Positions 1-11,131 of a DNA stretch of 64,000 bases are shown piece after piece; position 1 is the stretch's first letter, and each line of letters opens with the position of its first letter. The DNA lies in contig JAMDYG010000001.1 in assembly GCA_024160085.1 (NCBI GenBank), forward strand, positions 930,001 to 994,000. The letters are read 5' to 3'. The DNA is from Serratia symbiotica. GTDB taxonomy: Bacteria; Pseudomonadota; Gammaproteobacteria; Enterobacterales; Enterobacteriaceae. Below the pieces are notes generated by a model. That model saw only the letters and a list, made by a program, of their open reading frames with translations, was not told the DNA's origin and did no database searches. The translations under genes were made by a program, and so were the position numbers.

Positions 1-308
1 ATGGCCTTCCTCATCTAGCCTAGCATACCACCACCACGAGACCGGGGAAGCCCATATCGCGGATCTGGGCGACATCTTGCTTGATCACCTCGAAATCCAG
101 CGTGCTGTAGCAAAAATCGCCACCACGCGGACTAACGATAGGATGTACGGGAATAGTAGTTACCCGTTCGCGTGCCAAAAGGAGCGTACCATAGCTCGGC
201 ATCAACCTACCATCGCTGCGGCGGGCGCACAATTCAATGCGATCCCGCCCCTACTTGTTCAGCCGTCAGTGCGCAATCTAAGTTAAAGCAGCAAATTTCC
301 AATTTCAT
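1..308 (-). pseudogene. cutC: Copper homeostasis protein CutC, 5' part, frameshifted, cut by window edge
   Basis: Reading the minus strand from the ATG at 308, the N-terminus (MKLEICCFNLDCALTAEQ) matches the CutC TIM-barrel family. One extra G near 246-250 shifts the frame. The next frame then continues with [17 protein letters not shown] and GFPGLV, the conserved CutC core. A second break lies near position 20. The rest of the gene is outside the window. Order cutC-yecM-argS is as in E. coli. CutC has a debated role in copper tolerance and is non-essential, so loss fits a decaying genome. The identification rests on remembered family sequence. Confidence 0.8.
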
Positions 309-523
309 TATTGTCACCCCAGATGACGGCCAACATTTGGCGGAAATTGTTAATTTCTTTTGCGGGCAGAAGCATTGGCATCTACTCACTCAATGTGTTC
401 ACTATGGCATTTAATTTTGATCAATAGGGAGAATATCGTCACAATGGCGATATATAAATCAGATAAATCATCTCACAAGTGAATCGCTACCGCTAGAGTA
501 AGGAGGCTGTTGCAACAGCCATG

Positions 524-1088
524 TTAGGATTTTTCGCTAGTGACGATTTCCCTGATGGAGTAAGGATAAAATTTTATCGTCATGCTACCATCGCTGATGG
601 CTAAGCTCGGGTTAGGCAGCCGATCACCATCACCCTGTAGAACACTTTATTTCAACGTGATCCCAGGTGCTAACAGCGCTTCATCAGCCAAGTAGCTTAA
701 TGCCCACGCATGCAACGTGTCAGGATCACCACGGAGCACCAGCTCCAAGTGTTCCCAGCCTTCGTGCAGATAGCGCTTTTCTCCTGGATACGGCAGTTCT
801 ACGCAATCTATCAACCACGGTCCCATATTGAGCGGCTGTTGCAAATTAAACAAGCAGATCAGAAGGATATTGATCATCGATTCGGACAGTAGTGAAGCGC
901 GCTGCATTAGCCCCCGCCGCCATCGTTCAGCTGTGGTGTCTTGGTAGCAGCGTACTGAAATGTGATCGGCGCTAAATTGCGATAAATCAAGCTGCAATTT
1001 CGCCGCTAACTGATCCAGTGCCTGTTCAAAACGCGGCAAATAAAGTGCCATATCGTTAAGGTCGGCGGATAGCCTGTAAGGGGGTCAT
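524..1088 (-). pseudogene. yecM: YecM family protein of unknown function, broken
   Basis: The body (ADHISVRCYQDTTAERWRRG, then PYPGEKRYLHEGWEH) matches E. coli YecM, a VOC-fold protein of about 188 residues whose role is not settled. Two lesions are visible. One extra C near the 5' end separates the ATG at 1088 (MTPLQAI) from the main frame. An in-frame TAA at 647-649 interrupts the coding frame, which then continues through RLPNPSLAISDG to its natural stop at 524-526. The lesions are mild and the C-terminus is still readable, so inactivation is recent. It is divergent from argS, as in E. coli. Confidence 0.85.
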
Positions 1089-1450
1089 GAAAGCCTTAAA
1101 CAACAGAATACGCATTTATACGACGAGGTAATTTAACCAATGAGACATATCTTACCATGATTGCCTATTTGGGATGATATAGGCCCACTTGGTTATGATA
1201 TTTCTCATTCGACCAGCATTAGTGCAGGAAGTAATTTATCAATATGTATGCTTGATTAACAATAGGAATTCTCCTATCTACTACAGCTTTTTATTATGAA
1301 GACAAAATCCTGCTGAATCAACGTCATTTGTTCATAAAAACTAAATAACCATTTCACAATAATACTAGGGATACTTTAGAGAAAACTAGAGCTGAAATAA
1401 TAGTGATGTCTCTATATTGTTGATATCACTGGTGCTGATAGTGGTATACT

Positions 1451-1576
1451 TGTCGTACTTCACATTGCTTGTGCGTTAGCTTTCCCCGCTCACCCCCGTC
1501 ATTTAATGGGGTAAACATCTGGGGGGGGGGTTACTGCGTTGCCGATTTCCTGCAACACGAATTTTTTCGGGTATAG
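1451..1576. repeat. Dispersed intergenic repeat, family R3, with a G10 run
   Basis: This stretch shares blocks with 22561-22758: a 'cttc..a.ttgc...tgcgtt' start, 'gctcaccccngtca', 'gcattgccgntttcctgcaa' and 'cgaattntttngg'. The pattern resembles short palindromic intergenic repeats common in Serratia, Yersinia and relatives. This copy carries a run of ten Gs at 1521-1530. The rest of the 1089-1878 gap shows no gene I can support apart from the argS promoter. Confidence 0.6.
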
Positions 1577-1822
1577 CTGCATACGCTATTTATCGCCACT
1601 TTAAGTTACGCCGCAACTACACTTTGCGTGCTGGTCGCCCAATAAAAACTTGGCCTGTTTACTTTCTCTCCTTCTGTCTGTTACCTAATTACCACGCTTT
1701 AGTGAAGATAGATCTTACGGTGGATCTTTCATCGCTGGATCTTCGTCAACTACTGACTAAACACATTAGATCGGTTACAATTATAGGCTATTTCTAGTGG
1801 GTCGGTACCCTCTGATCCTCTC

Positions 1823-1850
1823 TTTAAATCCGGCAGGGGCATGGTACAAT
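1823..1850 (+). promoter_or_regulatory. Probable argS promoter
   Basis: A good -10 box TACAAT (1845-1850) is followed by a GC-rich discriminator (gccgcgcg). The -35 candidate tttaaa (1823-1828) is weak. The -10 lies about 30 bases before the argS start, and E. coli has a similar arrangement. The discriminator type suggests growth-rate or stringent control, which is inference. Confidence 0.5.
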
Positions 1851-1878
1851 GCCGCGCGTTCATCATTAAGGTAACCCG

Positions 1879-3609
1879 TTGAATATTCAGGTTCTGCTCT
1901 CAGATAAAGTCAACCAGGCACTAATTGCCGCAGGTGCACCAGCTGATTGCGAAGCGCAAGTACGTCAGTCAGCCAAAGCGCAATTTGGTAATTACCAGGT
2001 CAACGGAGTGATGTCGGCTGCCAAGAAACTTGGCATGCCCCCGCGCCAACTGGCAGAAAAAGTGCTGCAGTTGCTGGAGCTTGGTGACATCGCTAGCAAA
2101 GTGGAGATCGCTGGCCCCGGATTTATCAATATTTTCCTGAACAGCGTATGGCTGGCCGGCCAGATCGATTTGGTGTTGAACGCCCCAGAACTCGGTGTGA
2201 CAGCGGTCGAACCGCAAACTATTGTTATCGATTACTCGGCACCAAATGTAGCTAAAGAGATGCATGTCGGCCACTTGCGCTCCACCATTATCGGTGACGC
2301 TGCCGCGCGTACTCTGGAATTTTTGGGTCACAACGTGATCCGCGCCAACCATGTAGGTGATTGGGGCACCCAATTCGGCATGCTGATCGCCTATCTAGAA
2401 AAAATGCAGAATGAAAATGCCAGCGACATGGGCCTGTCCGATCTGGAACAGTTTTATCGCCAAGCTAAAAAATATTATGATGAGGACAGCGAATTCGCCG
2501 CGCGCGCGCGTGCCTACGTGGTCAAGCTACAAGGCGGCGACCCTTACTGCCAGAAAATGTGGCGTAAGCTCGTCGATATCACCATGGCGCAAAACCAACT
2601 CACCTATAACCGCCTGAACGTAACCCTGACTGAAGGCGACGTGATGGGCGAAAGCCTCTACAATGCAATGCTGCCAGGAATCGTCGCCGATCTGAAGGCC
2701 AAAGGGCTGGCGGTGGAAAGCGAAGGTGCCATCGTGGTATTCCTTGATGAATACCAGAACAAGGATGGGGAGCCGATGGGCGTCATCATCCAGAAAAAGG
2801 ATGGCGGCTACCTATATACCACCACCGATCTCGCCTGTGCCAAATACCGCTACGAAACCCTAGGTGCCAACCGCGTGCTGTACTACACCGATTCACGCCA
2901 GCATCAGCACCTGATGCAGGTCTGGGCTATCGTGCGCAAAGCAGGCTATGTGCCGGAGTCCGTTTCACTGGAACACCACTTGTTCGGCATGATGTTAGGC
3001 AAAGATGGCAAGCCGTTTAAAACCCGCGCTGGTGGAACAGTGAAACTGTCTGATCTGTTAGATGAAGCCATCGAACGCGCCGGGAAGTTGATCGCGGGCA
3101 AAAATCCGCATATGCCAGCAAAAGAAATAACACAACTGGCTCGCGTGGTCGGCATCGGCGCAATGAAATACTCTGACCTATCAAAAAGCCGCACCACTGA
3201 CTATATCTTCGATTGGAATAACATGCTGGCCTTCGAAGGCAACACCGCACCTTATATGCAATACGCCTATACCCGCATTGTGTCGGTATTCAAACGCGCC
3301 GGGATTGACGAAAGCAGCCTAACTCTGCCGTTGGTAATGAGCGAAGAGCATGAAATCGCCCTGGCAACACGCCTGCTACAGTTTGAAGAGGCACTCACTG
3401 CCGTAGCGCGTGAAGGGACACCACATATCATGTGTAGCTACCTATACGAGCTAGCTGGGCTGTTCTCCAGCTTCTACGAACACTGCCAGATCCTCAATGG
3501 CGACAGTGAAGCTGTGCGTCAGAGTCGCTTAAAGCTGGCTCTGCTGACATCCAGAACACTGAAAACCGGCCTGGATACGCTGGGTATCGAAACCGTTGAA
3601 CGCATGTGA
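1879..3609 (+). CDS. argS: Arginyl-tRNA synthetase
   Basis: Charges tRNA-Arg with arginine in the cytoplasm; essential class I synthetase. At 576 residues it is one shorter than E. coli ArgS and aligns end to end from [11 protein letters not shown]. The HIGH-type signature appears as HVGHLRS at about residue 129, in [13 protein letters not shown]. The N-terminal tRNA-binding domain covers about residues 1-110 and the DALR anticodon domain is C-terminal, ending ETVERM. As in E. coli, this enzyme lacks a canonical KMSKS. The start is TTG at 1879, chosen because the protein start aligns exactly and 'aagg' lies 8 bases upstream. No damage is seen, in contrast to both upstream neighbours. Confidence 0.97.
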   Translation: MNIQVLLSDKVNQALIAAGAPADCEAQVRQSAKAQFGNYQVNGVMSAAKKLGMPPRQLAEKVLQLLELGDIASKVEIAGPGFINIFLNSVWLAGQIDLVLNAPELGVTAVEPQTIVIDYSAPNVAKEMHVGHLRSTIIGDAAARTLEFLGHNVIRANHVGDWGTQFGMLIAYLEKMQNENASDMGLSDLEQFYRQAKKYYDEDSEFAARARAYVVKLQGGDPYCQKMWRKLVDITMAQNQLTYNRLNVTLTEGDVMGESLYNAMLPGIVADLKAKGLAVESEGAIVVFLDEYQNKDGEPMGVIIQKKDGGYLYTTTDLACAKYRYETLGANRVLYYTDSRQHQHLMQVWAIVRKAGYVPESVSLEHHLFGMMLGKDGKPFKTRAGGTVKLSDLLDEAIERAGKLIAGKNPHMPAKEITQLARVVGIGAMKYSDLSKSRTTDYIFDWNNMLAFEGNTAPYMQYAYTRIVSVFKRAGIDESSLTLPLVMSEEHEIALATRLLQFEEALTAVAREGTPHIMCSYLYELAGLFSSFYEHCQILNGDSEAVRQSRLKLALLTSRTLKTGLDTLGIETVERM

Positions 3610-4624
3610 GGTATGTCGTTCGCTCAATAGCAAAAAGGGTTAACATGGCGGCTAATATTGATCGTTTAAGGATCAGGTAGCCTTCACATATGCCATTACT
3701 GGGGCACAGCGGCCAGCAATTAGCGTTAACTCAACGTCTGTCATGCTGTGCAAACAAGTCTATGTTCTCTATCTATACACCGTGAATGCAGGACAGGATT
3801 TTGTGGTGGCGACGTCATTCAGGCTTACTGATACCAGTAAACGGATTGGTATTAGTGACCTTAGTAAACTGGCAAATACGCCCATCAACCTTTACGTTAT
3901 TTTATTGCCAATATGGGTAGTTGGTCGGCACTACGCCTAGCAAACCTGGTCTTCACACGTCAATTTCGACGATATCTCCGCATTTAAGCTCACCTGAAGA
4001 AGCATTAATGTGCACTGTGATCACCGGATTGCTGAAAAGGTGTAGCGTTTCGGCAGGCACAGACAATACTGGCTAACATTGAACTGATTCATATGTTACG
4101 CGCAAATGAGCATTTCAGCATCTACACGGGGGGATGGGATTGCCTACGGCACAACAGTTTTATTTTCTAGCCACTTGAAATCTATGTAACATATATTTTA
4201 CTGACTTTTATCTATAGATGTGATAGTCAATAAAAATCAGTAGCATAACACCTTCTATCCTGCCACCGTTAAACGGTATAGTCTTCATGCATTTAAGTTG
4301 TTTAATATCATAGACATAGATGGTAAACACCGCAAAATAATCGCATATTACCCGACAATTTCTTAATACGAGAGAACCATATTTATCGTCCCATGAGAGA
4401 GAAACCTACCCATTACAAGACAAATACCAATAACTTATCTGTTTTTTCTTTGTGACACTATGTAAATATACACACATTAGAAATTTATCAGGATAAATGT
4501 TGATGGGGAAATGACAATTAGAAAACTTATGATGAACAATAGGTACTGACGAGACAACCAACAAATAAAAATTACATTTGTATATTTAGTGGACATTCTA
4601 TTTTTATACTGTAATTTTTTCATC
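3610..4624. other. AT-rich intergenic stretch, no supportable gene
   Basis: About 1 kb between argS and the usher remnant, clearly richer in A and T towards its right half. It holds a 65-codon open frame (3743-3940) that I do not recognise and that lacks a convincing ribosome binding site. A short stretch (4040-4125) encodes a fragment vaguely like the end of an IS transposase. No tRNA, terminator or palindrome stood out. It is probably eroded DNA. Confidence 0.5.
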
Positions 4625-6511
4625 ATGTACAATACTATTTACTACACTTTACGTATCACGACAACGATATTGTTAACACTCAGTTCATTTAACGTATTGG
4701 CGGTAACGAATAATAGCAATGAAGTGAGTGTTAATTTTGATTATAATATACTACATTCATTTATAATAGATAAAAACAATCAATTAAATTATCTCTCAGA
4801 GTATGAAATCGTTGGGTATTAATACCGTTGTATTATCTATTAATAGTAAATACGCTGAAACACTTGATATCGACTTTAGTCAAACAGGCAATGCCTGCAT
4901 TACCTAGGATATCTTGGTAAGATACAATATAAAACCAGCGTTATTACTGATAAATGAATCTAGCGGATGCGCGGAAGAAAAGAGTGTTTCCCAGTTAGAA
5001 ACCGTGTTTAAAAGAAACAATAATGCACTGCACTTAACACTTAAATATAGCAGACTATTATCTTTGATAAAATGCATGGTACAAGAAAGTATATTCTAGT
5101 GGCACCTGGGCATTTCTTAATTATGATATTTACGATAAAAATACTGACAGTGTCAGTTCAAACTATCAAAATATCATCTCATTGATGTCTTTCGGGATAA
5201 ATACTCATAATGTAATGATGCGCACTAACTTATCCTGGAATAAAAACATCAGTAAATACCAGGGTGAACATAGTAGCCATAGTAGCATATCCCTTAGTAG
5301 TTCTTATTTAGAGGCTGACATAATAGGACGTTATCATCTGAGGACTAGCTAAATTGGCGTAGGTAACACAATGTTTGGTGCTGTCCAGGTACGGGAGCTG
5401 ATAATGGATAATCACAACGGACTCGCTGAAGGCGATACGACTGTGACCGTTAGCAGTGTGGCATCAGGATTTGCACAGGTTGAAGTATTTCAGCATAATC
5501 GTTTGGTTTTTAGCCTCCCGACCGCAGCCAGAAATTTTTCTTTTGCCGATGTACCGTTGCATACACCGCTTTTTCAGATGCAGAAGTCGTTATAAAAGTT
5601 ACGGAGAAGGAGGGGGTGTGTCCCAGCGTTTCACCATTCCTAAAGCGGCGTTTTCCGTCAGTTAAAGCATGTCGTCCAGATACTCTTTCTTTGCGGGACA
5701 ACAAGCAGGCAAACACCGTTGCTAGTGATTGGGTTATCTGGATGGAGTACCGCTTTCCTTTTTACTATTATGCTCAACCCATTTCTGGTCTGCTGGTAAC
5801 ACCACATTATCTGGCAATTGGATTAGGGCTTGGGTTTAACTGGATCCTTTATAATAGTAGAGGTGAAGTCAGTTACACTCTTGCGAAGCAAGATCAAAAT
5901 GGTAATTTGGGAGCTAAGATTAACGTAATGCTATCAACACAGCTAGTTAATTTAAATCCATATTTTTCTCCCGATTGGCAAAATAGACACTATCGTGATT
6001 AAAGCGTTCGGCTATATATATAGATAATGAAGCAAGACATTTCATTCGTGCTTCCTGGCTAACACCATACAATAATACAAGTTAGTATTACTCATGGAGT
6101 AGTCGTAACAATAGAAACTATTCTGCAAACCTGTCAGGCTCTCTGGTTGCGGCAAAAAGTAGGCTGATATTTTCATCTGAAAGAGTGCGAGATACCTTTG
6201 CTATTGCAGACACTGCTATAAAGGGGAATGTAACATTATTAGCGCCAATGGGACGGACGATAACCAATTATGACGTCCTGGCGGTGATACCACAACTCCA
6301 TGCAGGCAATAGTAATGTGATCACTATCGACACTAAATCCATGCCGGACGGTGCCTGGGTGAAAAACTCACGTAAGGATAATTTCAGTAACGCGCGGTGC
6401 CATTGCTGATGTAAATTTTGATACTGGCTAGTATGAGCGCTTGCATCTATTACAGTTGAAAAATGACAAGCACAATTTCCCTCTAGGCACTACTGTGGTC
6501 AATGACCATTC
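4625..6511 (+). pseudogene. Fimbrial outer-membrane usher (chaperone-usher, CooC/TcfC-like), degraded
   Basis: Fragments in all three frames line up in usher order. First comes a signal peptide-like start (MYNTIYYTLRITTTILLTL). A beta-barrel N-terminal part follows, then a middle segment with VRELIMDNHNGLAEGDTTV and AARNFSFADVPL. Next are barrel strands with LAIGLGLGFNWILY, and near the end a C-terminal domain with NVITIDTKSMPDGAWVKNS and LLQLKNDKHNFPLGTTVV. Ushers assemble pili across the outer membrane. Many stops and frameshifts interrupt it, and the 3' end is cut by the IS903-like element at 6512. No chaperone or pilin gene lies beside it. The 5' half is markedly AT-rich, which suggests transfer. 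The subfamily call is tentative. Confidence 0.7.
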
Positions 6512-7513
6512 GGCTTTGTTGAATAAATCAGATCCTGTGCGAGCGAGCGTTCCTGTAGCTGGTCGGATTTTCAGGCAATACGAATGTTTTCTGGCATACC
6601 TGCCTTCGTCATCTTGTTCAGGGCACGCACCATAGCCAAAGCCTATGCTACTGACAGTCGTAGTCACGCGGCGTCAGTGAGCCTCTGAACAGCTGCTTTA
6701 CCCGGTACATGGCCGTTTCTGCTATAGAGCGACAGTTATATTCTGTTGTCCATTTCCACCGCGCATTGCTCCCGCTCAGTCGCTGATTCGCTACTGCACG
6801 GTTACGGTCTGCGTACTCACCGGGCCAGTAGCCCACGCCATTTCGCTGAATGATGAGGGCGCTGATTTTTTTACGGCGCATTTCATTGTGACATAACCGG
6901 GTGTCATAAGCGCCGTCCGCCGTAACGTTGTTAAGCAACAGGTCCGCACAGATGATTTAATTGGTTTTGCTGTCAACGGCCAGATGCAGCGGCGTTCTTT
7001 TCCGTGTTTTTGACTTTCCATTTGCCTTCACCCAAGACCTTCAGCCAGGTGGGATCAATCACCAGGTGCGTGATTTCACCCCGGGTGGGAGTTTTGACAC
7101 TGACATTGACTGACTTTGCCCGCTTGCGGACACAGCTGTAATCCGGACAGGACAGCGCAGCGGAACGCGCCCATCAGGGTAAAAATAGAATCAATGAAGC
7201 CCTGTGCAGCCCGTAGGGTCAGCCATAATACTCGTTTAATCACCAAAACGGTAGTGATGGCAAGGTCATAATAGCGCTGGGGTATTCCTCGCGCTGAAGG
7301 TGGGGCTGTCTCATACCGTGTCTTACCACGTCTTAATCGCTTCGTCGTCCAGCTAGAAAGTCATGGAGCCGTGGTTGATAAGCGCTTTGTTATAGGTGTG
7401 CCAGTGAGTGAGTGATTCTGAACTTCTGCTTAGCCACGGGACTGCTTGCGTTGTCAGAGAATGCGTGATCTGCTCCTTCAACTCGGCAAAAGTTCAATTT
7501 ATTCAACAAAGCC
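6512..7513 (-). mobile_element. IS903-group (IS5 family) insertion sequence remnant
   Basis: Terminal inverted repeats are visible: ggctttgttgaataaatc at 6512 and its partner ending tttattcaacaaagcc at 7513. Length is about 1002 bp against about 1057 for IS903. On the minus strand, transposase fragments include AITTVLVIKRVLWLTLRAAQ, ADGAYDTRLCHNEMRRKKIS and SIAETAMYRVKQLF. Several frameshifts and a loss of roughly 18-20 codons before ADGAYDT make it non-autonomous. No target-site duplication is evident: the left flank is usher and the right flank is chitobiase. Sequence was therefore probably lost beside the element after insertion. Confidence 0.9.
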
Positions 7514-8271
7514 TCAGATAGTCCCAAAAACGCCAACCAGTCTGATGCCGCGCTAATGAAGGCTTAGCGGCTAGATCACCTTGCCCTGTAATAGTCAAGA
7601 AATGATTGCCACCCCATATTTCGCTCCATATCTGGGCAGAAATGCCATAGGCACCCGGCCAGGGTTTGCCACTTTCGGTACTAAAGCGGTAGCCATCACG
7701 ATCCGCCGAGGTTTCAGCATTCTGCGGCAGGTTATCCGGCGCGAAGCTGAACATCTTGCGCTCGTCGCTGAAGCGGGTACCCCAGTAATAACGGCGTTCG
7801 TCTGGATTCACTTCGTACGGGAAGTCCATATAGACGTAATCCTGGTTAGAAAGGATCAGCTCGTATCCCTTGTTCGCCCAATTGTTGGCGTTGTCGAAGC
7901 CGTCCTAGTACAGGGTATCCCAGAAACTCAAGCCAACGCGTGACGTGGTGGAATACCTTAGCGTCCTGCGCATCTTTCAATCCGTCCTGCCAAGCCTGCA
8001 TTCTGTCAATGCTGCGTGCTTTCACCTGTTGGCTGACTTCTTGCGCGAAGTGGCTCGGCAGGTGCTCCATATCGGCCACCTTGACGTTGCTTATCATCGC
8101 TTGGCACACCTAGGATTTTGCCCAAGGCTTATCTTCTTTACTCTGATCGATAATGCCTTTGCCCGGCTCAGGTTTCACGCGATCGGTATAGCCAGCCCCT
8201 AAACGAATGTTTTTCGCTTCATCACTACCAAAGTGCCAAGTACGCAGTGGCTGACCGGCTTCTTTGTGCAT
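7514..8271 (-). pseudogene. chb: Chitobiase (GH20 beta-N-acetylhexosaminidase), central fragment
   Basis: The minus strand encodes MHKEAGQPLRTWHFGSDEA, NIRLGAGYTDRVKPEPGKG, VADMEHLPSHFAQEV, RMQAWQDGLKDA and MDFPYEVNPDERRYYWGTR, matching Serratia marcescens chitobiase. That enzyme splits chitobiose to N-acetylglucosamine in the periplasm. The catalytic Asp-Glu pair is still readable as SDEA, where Serratia has GDEA. The N-terminal half is gone and replaced by chiP sequence. The frame is broken near the middle (a TAG after DKPWAKS, then shifts), and the match ends after GISAQIWSE. From about 7615 to the IS end at 7514 I recognise nothing. Confidence 0.85.
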
Positions 8272-8591
8272 TGGAGTCAGCCAACTCGATGGCGGTAAAG
8301 GCCCCCACATCCAGTGCGAACATATTCCAGACGTAGCCTGAGGAAGAAGTCCAGGCTAAAGTTGGCGGTAGAGTGCGACAGGTTGATGGTGTATTTATGG
8401 TCATCGCCACTGACCGGGTTGAGATCTTTACGGTCATGCTCACGTTGCCAGTAGTAAATACCGCCAGTCAACGTAGAATAATAGATAAGCCCTGCGGCCT
8501 ACGCCTCAGGAACCACGGCAAATCCTACTCCTAATATCGCGCCTGCCACAATGAGCGCTAACGCTTTACATTGAGATCCATGCACACCCAT
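8272..8591 (-). pseudogene. chiP: Chitoporin ChiP, N-terminal fragment fused to chb by deletion
   Basis: From the ATG at 8591 the minus strand gives a signal peptide (LALIVAGAILGVGFAVVPEA). A TAG stop sits at the cleavage region, followed by [19 protein letters not shown] and [17 protein letters not shown], the start of E. coli ChiP (YbfM), an outer-membrane chitooligosaccharide porin. A frameshift follows near 8345. The sequence reaches [11 protein letters not shown] and then passes directly into chb near 8272, out of frame. The rest of chiP, all of chiQ and the 5' half of chb are missing. ChiP sits downstream of glnS on the same strand in both E. coli and here. Confidence 0.85.
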
Positions 8592-8610
8592 ATGCAATCC
8601 TCTTTGACTT

Positions 8611-8708
8611 AGAACCTATCCCATTAGGCTATTTTATTTGCCATTTTGTACCATGGCAGTGCTCACCCTCCTCATGAACTCCCAATACACGTCTACTGAG
8701 ATAGGCGC
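8611..8708. repeat. Dispersed palindromic repeat, family R1, internally deleted copy
   Basis: Begins agaacctatcccattaggc, continues attttatttgccattttg and ggcagtgctcaccctcctca, and ends gagatagg, the inverted form of its start. The full-length form is at 13393-13541. This copy lacks the central part. It lies just upstream of chiP. Confidence 0.7.
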
Positions 8709-9200
8709 TTAATATTAAAAGTTGCCGCCGCCGGTGTTTACTACCATACCACCCTGTATAACCGATAATAAAAAAACCAACCGGGTAAAAATATGACTAC
8801 AGCTTGACCACCACAGTACTTATTGCTGCAAACATCCTATTTTTCGCGATGCAAATTATCAAGTAAAAAATGAGAGGAATTACTTAAACTATGATGAAGA
8901 GCAAATATCGATGAGATTTCGTTGCGATGTGATGTGATGTAAATAGGATTATAGATGAAAAATTCAGTAAGATAAGAAAAATATAGATATTAGGTCAATC
9001 AGAGAAGATTAACGCTTTCAACTAGAAAAAATAGGTAAGCATTTTTCACACCCAATTAATTCGCGTCACGAAGAAAATAATTTAAAATATTATATAAACA
9101 ATGTCTTATATCAGTAATCCGATCACAAAAACCGCAAGTGAGAATTTAAAACGGCGTAGGAAATACGTATTAAATAGAAAGCATAGGCGGAAACAGAAAT
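8709..9200. other. AT-rich intergenic region between glnS and chiP
   Basis: It would hold the chiP promoter and leader. The part from about 8870 to 9180 is strongly AT-rich, with a short 'tgatg' tandem motif near 8930-8942. I see no open frame, tRNA or convincing promoter. Confidence 0.5.
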
Positions 9201-9226
9201 AAAAAAGCGCAGCCGAAACTACGCTT
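9201..9226 (-). terminator. Rho-independent terminator after glnS
   Basis: On the minus strand, aagcgtag pairs imperfectly with ctgcgctt around a short loop and is followed by a run of Ts (the aaaaaa at 9201-9206 on the plus strand). It sits about 25 bases past the glnS stop. Confidence 0.65.
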
Positions 9227-9249
9227 TCAATACATTACCTGGGTGAGGC

Positions 9250-10914
9250 TCAGGCTCTGATTTTCGCCCAGGTATCACGCAGGCTAACGGTGCGGTTAAA
9301 CACCAGGTGATCGGCCGAAGAGCAATAGCTGTCAGCGCAGAAGTAACCTTCACGCTCAAACTGATAGGCTTTCTCCGGCTGTGCAGACGCCAAGCTAGGC
9401 TCGACAAAACCCTGCTTGATCACCAGTGATCCTGGGTTGATAGTGGCGATAAAATCTGCCGCCGCCGCCGGGTTAGGCACGCTGAACAAGCGATCGTATA
9501 AGCGAATTTCTGCTGGCAATGCGTGAGCAGCGGAAACCCAGTGGATCACACCTTTTACCTTACGGCCATCGGCCGGATCTCTACTCAGCGTCTCGGCATC
9601 GTAGCTACAAAAAATAGTGGTTATTTCCCCTACTGCATCCTTTTCAACCCGCTCGGCTTTGATCACGTAGGCGTTGCGTAGGCGTACTTCCTTGCCCAAC
9701 ACCAGACGTTTGTACTGTTTGTTGGCTTCTTCGCGAAAGTCAGCGCGGTCAATATAAATCTCGCGGCTGAACGGCACCTCACGGCTGCCCATCTCAGGTT
9801 TATTCGGGTGGTTAGGCATAGTGAGCATTTCTTCCTCTGTGCCCCTATTTTCGATGACGACTTTCACCGGTTCCAGCACGGCCATGGCGCGCAGCGCGTT
9901 CTCGTTCAGATCGTCACGAATGCAGGATTCCAGTGCCACCATTTCGACGTTATTGTCATGCTTGGTCACGCCAATGCGCTGGCAGAACTCACAGATAGAA
10001 GCAGCAGTATAGCCACGGCGACGTAGACCAGATAGGGTCGGCATACGCGGGTCATCCCAGCCTTCAACGTACTTTTCCGCCACTAGTTGGTTCAGCTTGC
10101 GCTTCGATATAATGGCGTACTCAAGATTGAGTCGTGAGAACTCGTATTGACGCGGGTGGCATGGGATGGTGATGTTATCCAGCACCCAGTCATACAGGCG
10201 GCGATTATCTTGGAACTCCAAGGTACACAAAGAATGGGTGATACCTTCTAGCGCATCGGAAATACAGTGGGTGAAATCATACATCGGGTAGATGCACCAC
10301 TTATTGCCGGTTTGGTGGTGTTCGGCGAACTTGATGCGGTACAACACGGGATCGCGCATGACGATAAACGGTGAAGTCATGTCGATCTTGGCACGTAGGC
10401 AGGCAGTACCTTCAGCAAACTCGCCATGGCGCATTTTCTCGAATAGCGCCAGGTTCTCTTCCATACTGCGTCCACGGTATGGGCTATCTTTGCCCGGTGC
10501 GGTCAGGCTGCCACGGTATTCACGGATCTGCTCAGGTGACAGTTCATCGACATACGCTAAGCCTTTGGTGATCAGTTCAACTGCATACTGGTACAGTTGA
10601 GCAAAATAATCAGAGGAATAACGGATGTCGCCGCTCCACCCAAAGCCCAGCCACTCCACATCGTGCTTGATCGACTCTACGAATTCGATGTCTTCTTTCA
10701 CCGGGTTTGTGTCATCGAAACGCAGGTTGCACTGGCCTTGGTAATCCTTAGCGAGGCCAAAGTTCAGGCAGATGGATTTAGCATGACCGATATGTAGATA
10801 GCCATTAGGCTCCGGCGGGAAACGGGTATGTATCGACGTGTGTTTCCCTGACGCTAGATCTTCATCGACGATCTGACGGATAAAATTGGTTGGGCGGGCT
10901 TCAGCTTCACTCAT
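9250..10914 (-). CDS. glnS: Glutaminyl-tRNA synthetase
   Basis: Essential class I synthetase charging tRNA-Gln; two Gln tRNAs are encoded at 18.8-19.1 kb. It has 554 residues, the same as E. coli, and aligns throughout from [16 protein letters not shown]. The HIGH motif is in [10 protein letters not shown] (about residues 40-43). The KMSKS-equivalent loop, MSKRK in E. coli, reads ISKRK (about 268-272), a Met-to-Ile change that needs checking but may be tolerated. The C-terminal two-barrel anticodon domain is complete, ending RDTWAKIRA. The start aligns exactly. The gene is followed by a terminator and flanked by nagE on the same strand, as in E. coli. Confidence 0.97.
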   Translation of the reverse strand: MSEAEARPTNFIRQIVDEDLASGKHTSIHTRFPPEPNGYLHIGHAKSICLNFGLAKDYQGQCNLRFDDTNPVKEDIEFVESIKHDVEWLGFGWSGDIRYSSDYFAQLYQYAVELITKGLAYVDELSPEQIREYRGSLTAPGKDSPYRGRSMEENLALFEKMRHGEFAEGTACLRAKIDMTSPFIVMRDPVLYRIKFAEHHQTGNKWCIYPMYDFTHCISDALEGITHSLCTLEFQDNRRLYDWVLDNITIPCHPRQYEFSRLNLEYAIISKRKLNQLVAEKYVEGWDDPRMPTLSGLRRRGYTAASICEFCQRIGVTKHDNNVEMVALESCIRDDLNENALRAMAVLEPVKVVIENRGTEEEMLTMPNHPNKPEMGSREVPFSREIYIDRADFREEANKQYKRLVLGKEVRLRNAYVIKAERVEKDAVGEITTIFCSYDAETLSRDPADGRKVKGVIHWVSAAHALPAEIRLYDRLFSVPNPAAAADFIATINPGSLVIKQGFVEPSLASAQPEKAYQFEREGYFCADSYCSSADHLVFNRTVSLRDTWAKIRA

Positions 10915-11049
10915 TTCATTATTCCTTAATGCAAAGCGCTACATATAACCGCCTATGTTCCAACAAGCCACGTTCGGAAACAACCGTTTGTTTCAGCAAA
11001 ATGCAGGACACGGCTGCCCCATGGTGCAACATTCCATCGCAGGGCTACG

Positions 11050-11090
11050 TAAAAATAAAAAAAGCGGGAAGAGAATAGGCTCTTCCCGCT
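11050..11090 (-). terminator. Strong rho-independent terminator after nagE
   Basis: A perfect 11-bp stem, agcgggaagag (11063-11073) with ctcttcccgct (11080-11090), has a six-base loop. On the minus strand it is followed by a T-rich tail (the aaaaataaaaaaa at 11050-11062). It sits downstream of nagE and upstream of glnS. Confidence 0.9.
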
Positions 11091-11131
11091 AAAACGAGGG
11101 TGAACTCCCAAGTACTATCAGGTAAATCGAT

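Noticed and set aside
3743-3940. 65-codon frame after argS
   Set aside because: No recognised family, no ribosome site; random open frame length.
4040-4125. Fragment resembling the end of an IS6-type transposase (QTILANIELIHMLRANE)
   Set aside because: Too short and too weakly similar; no terminal repeat found.
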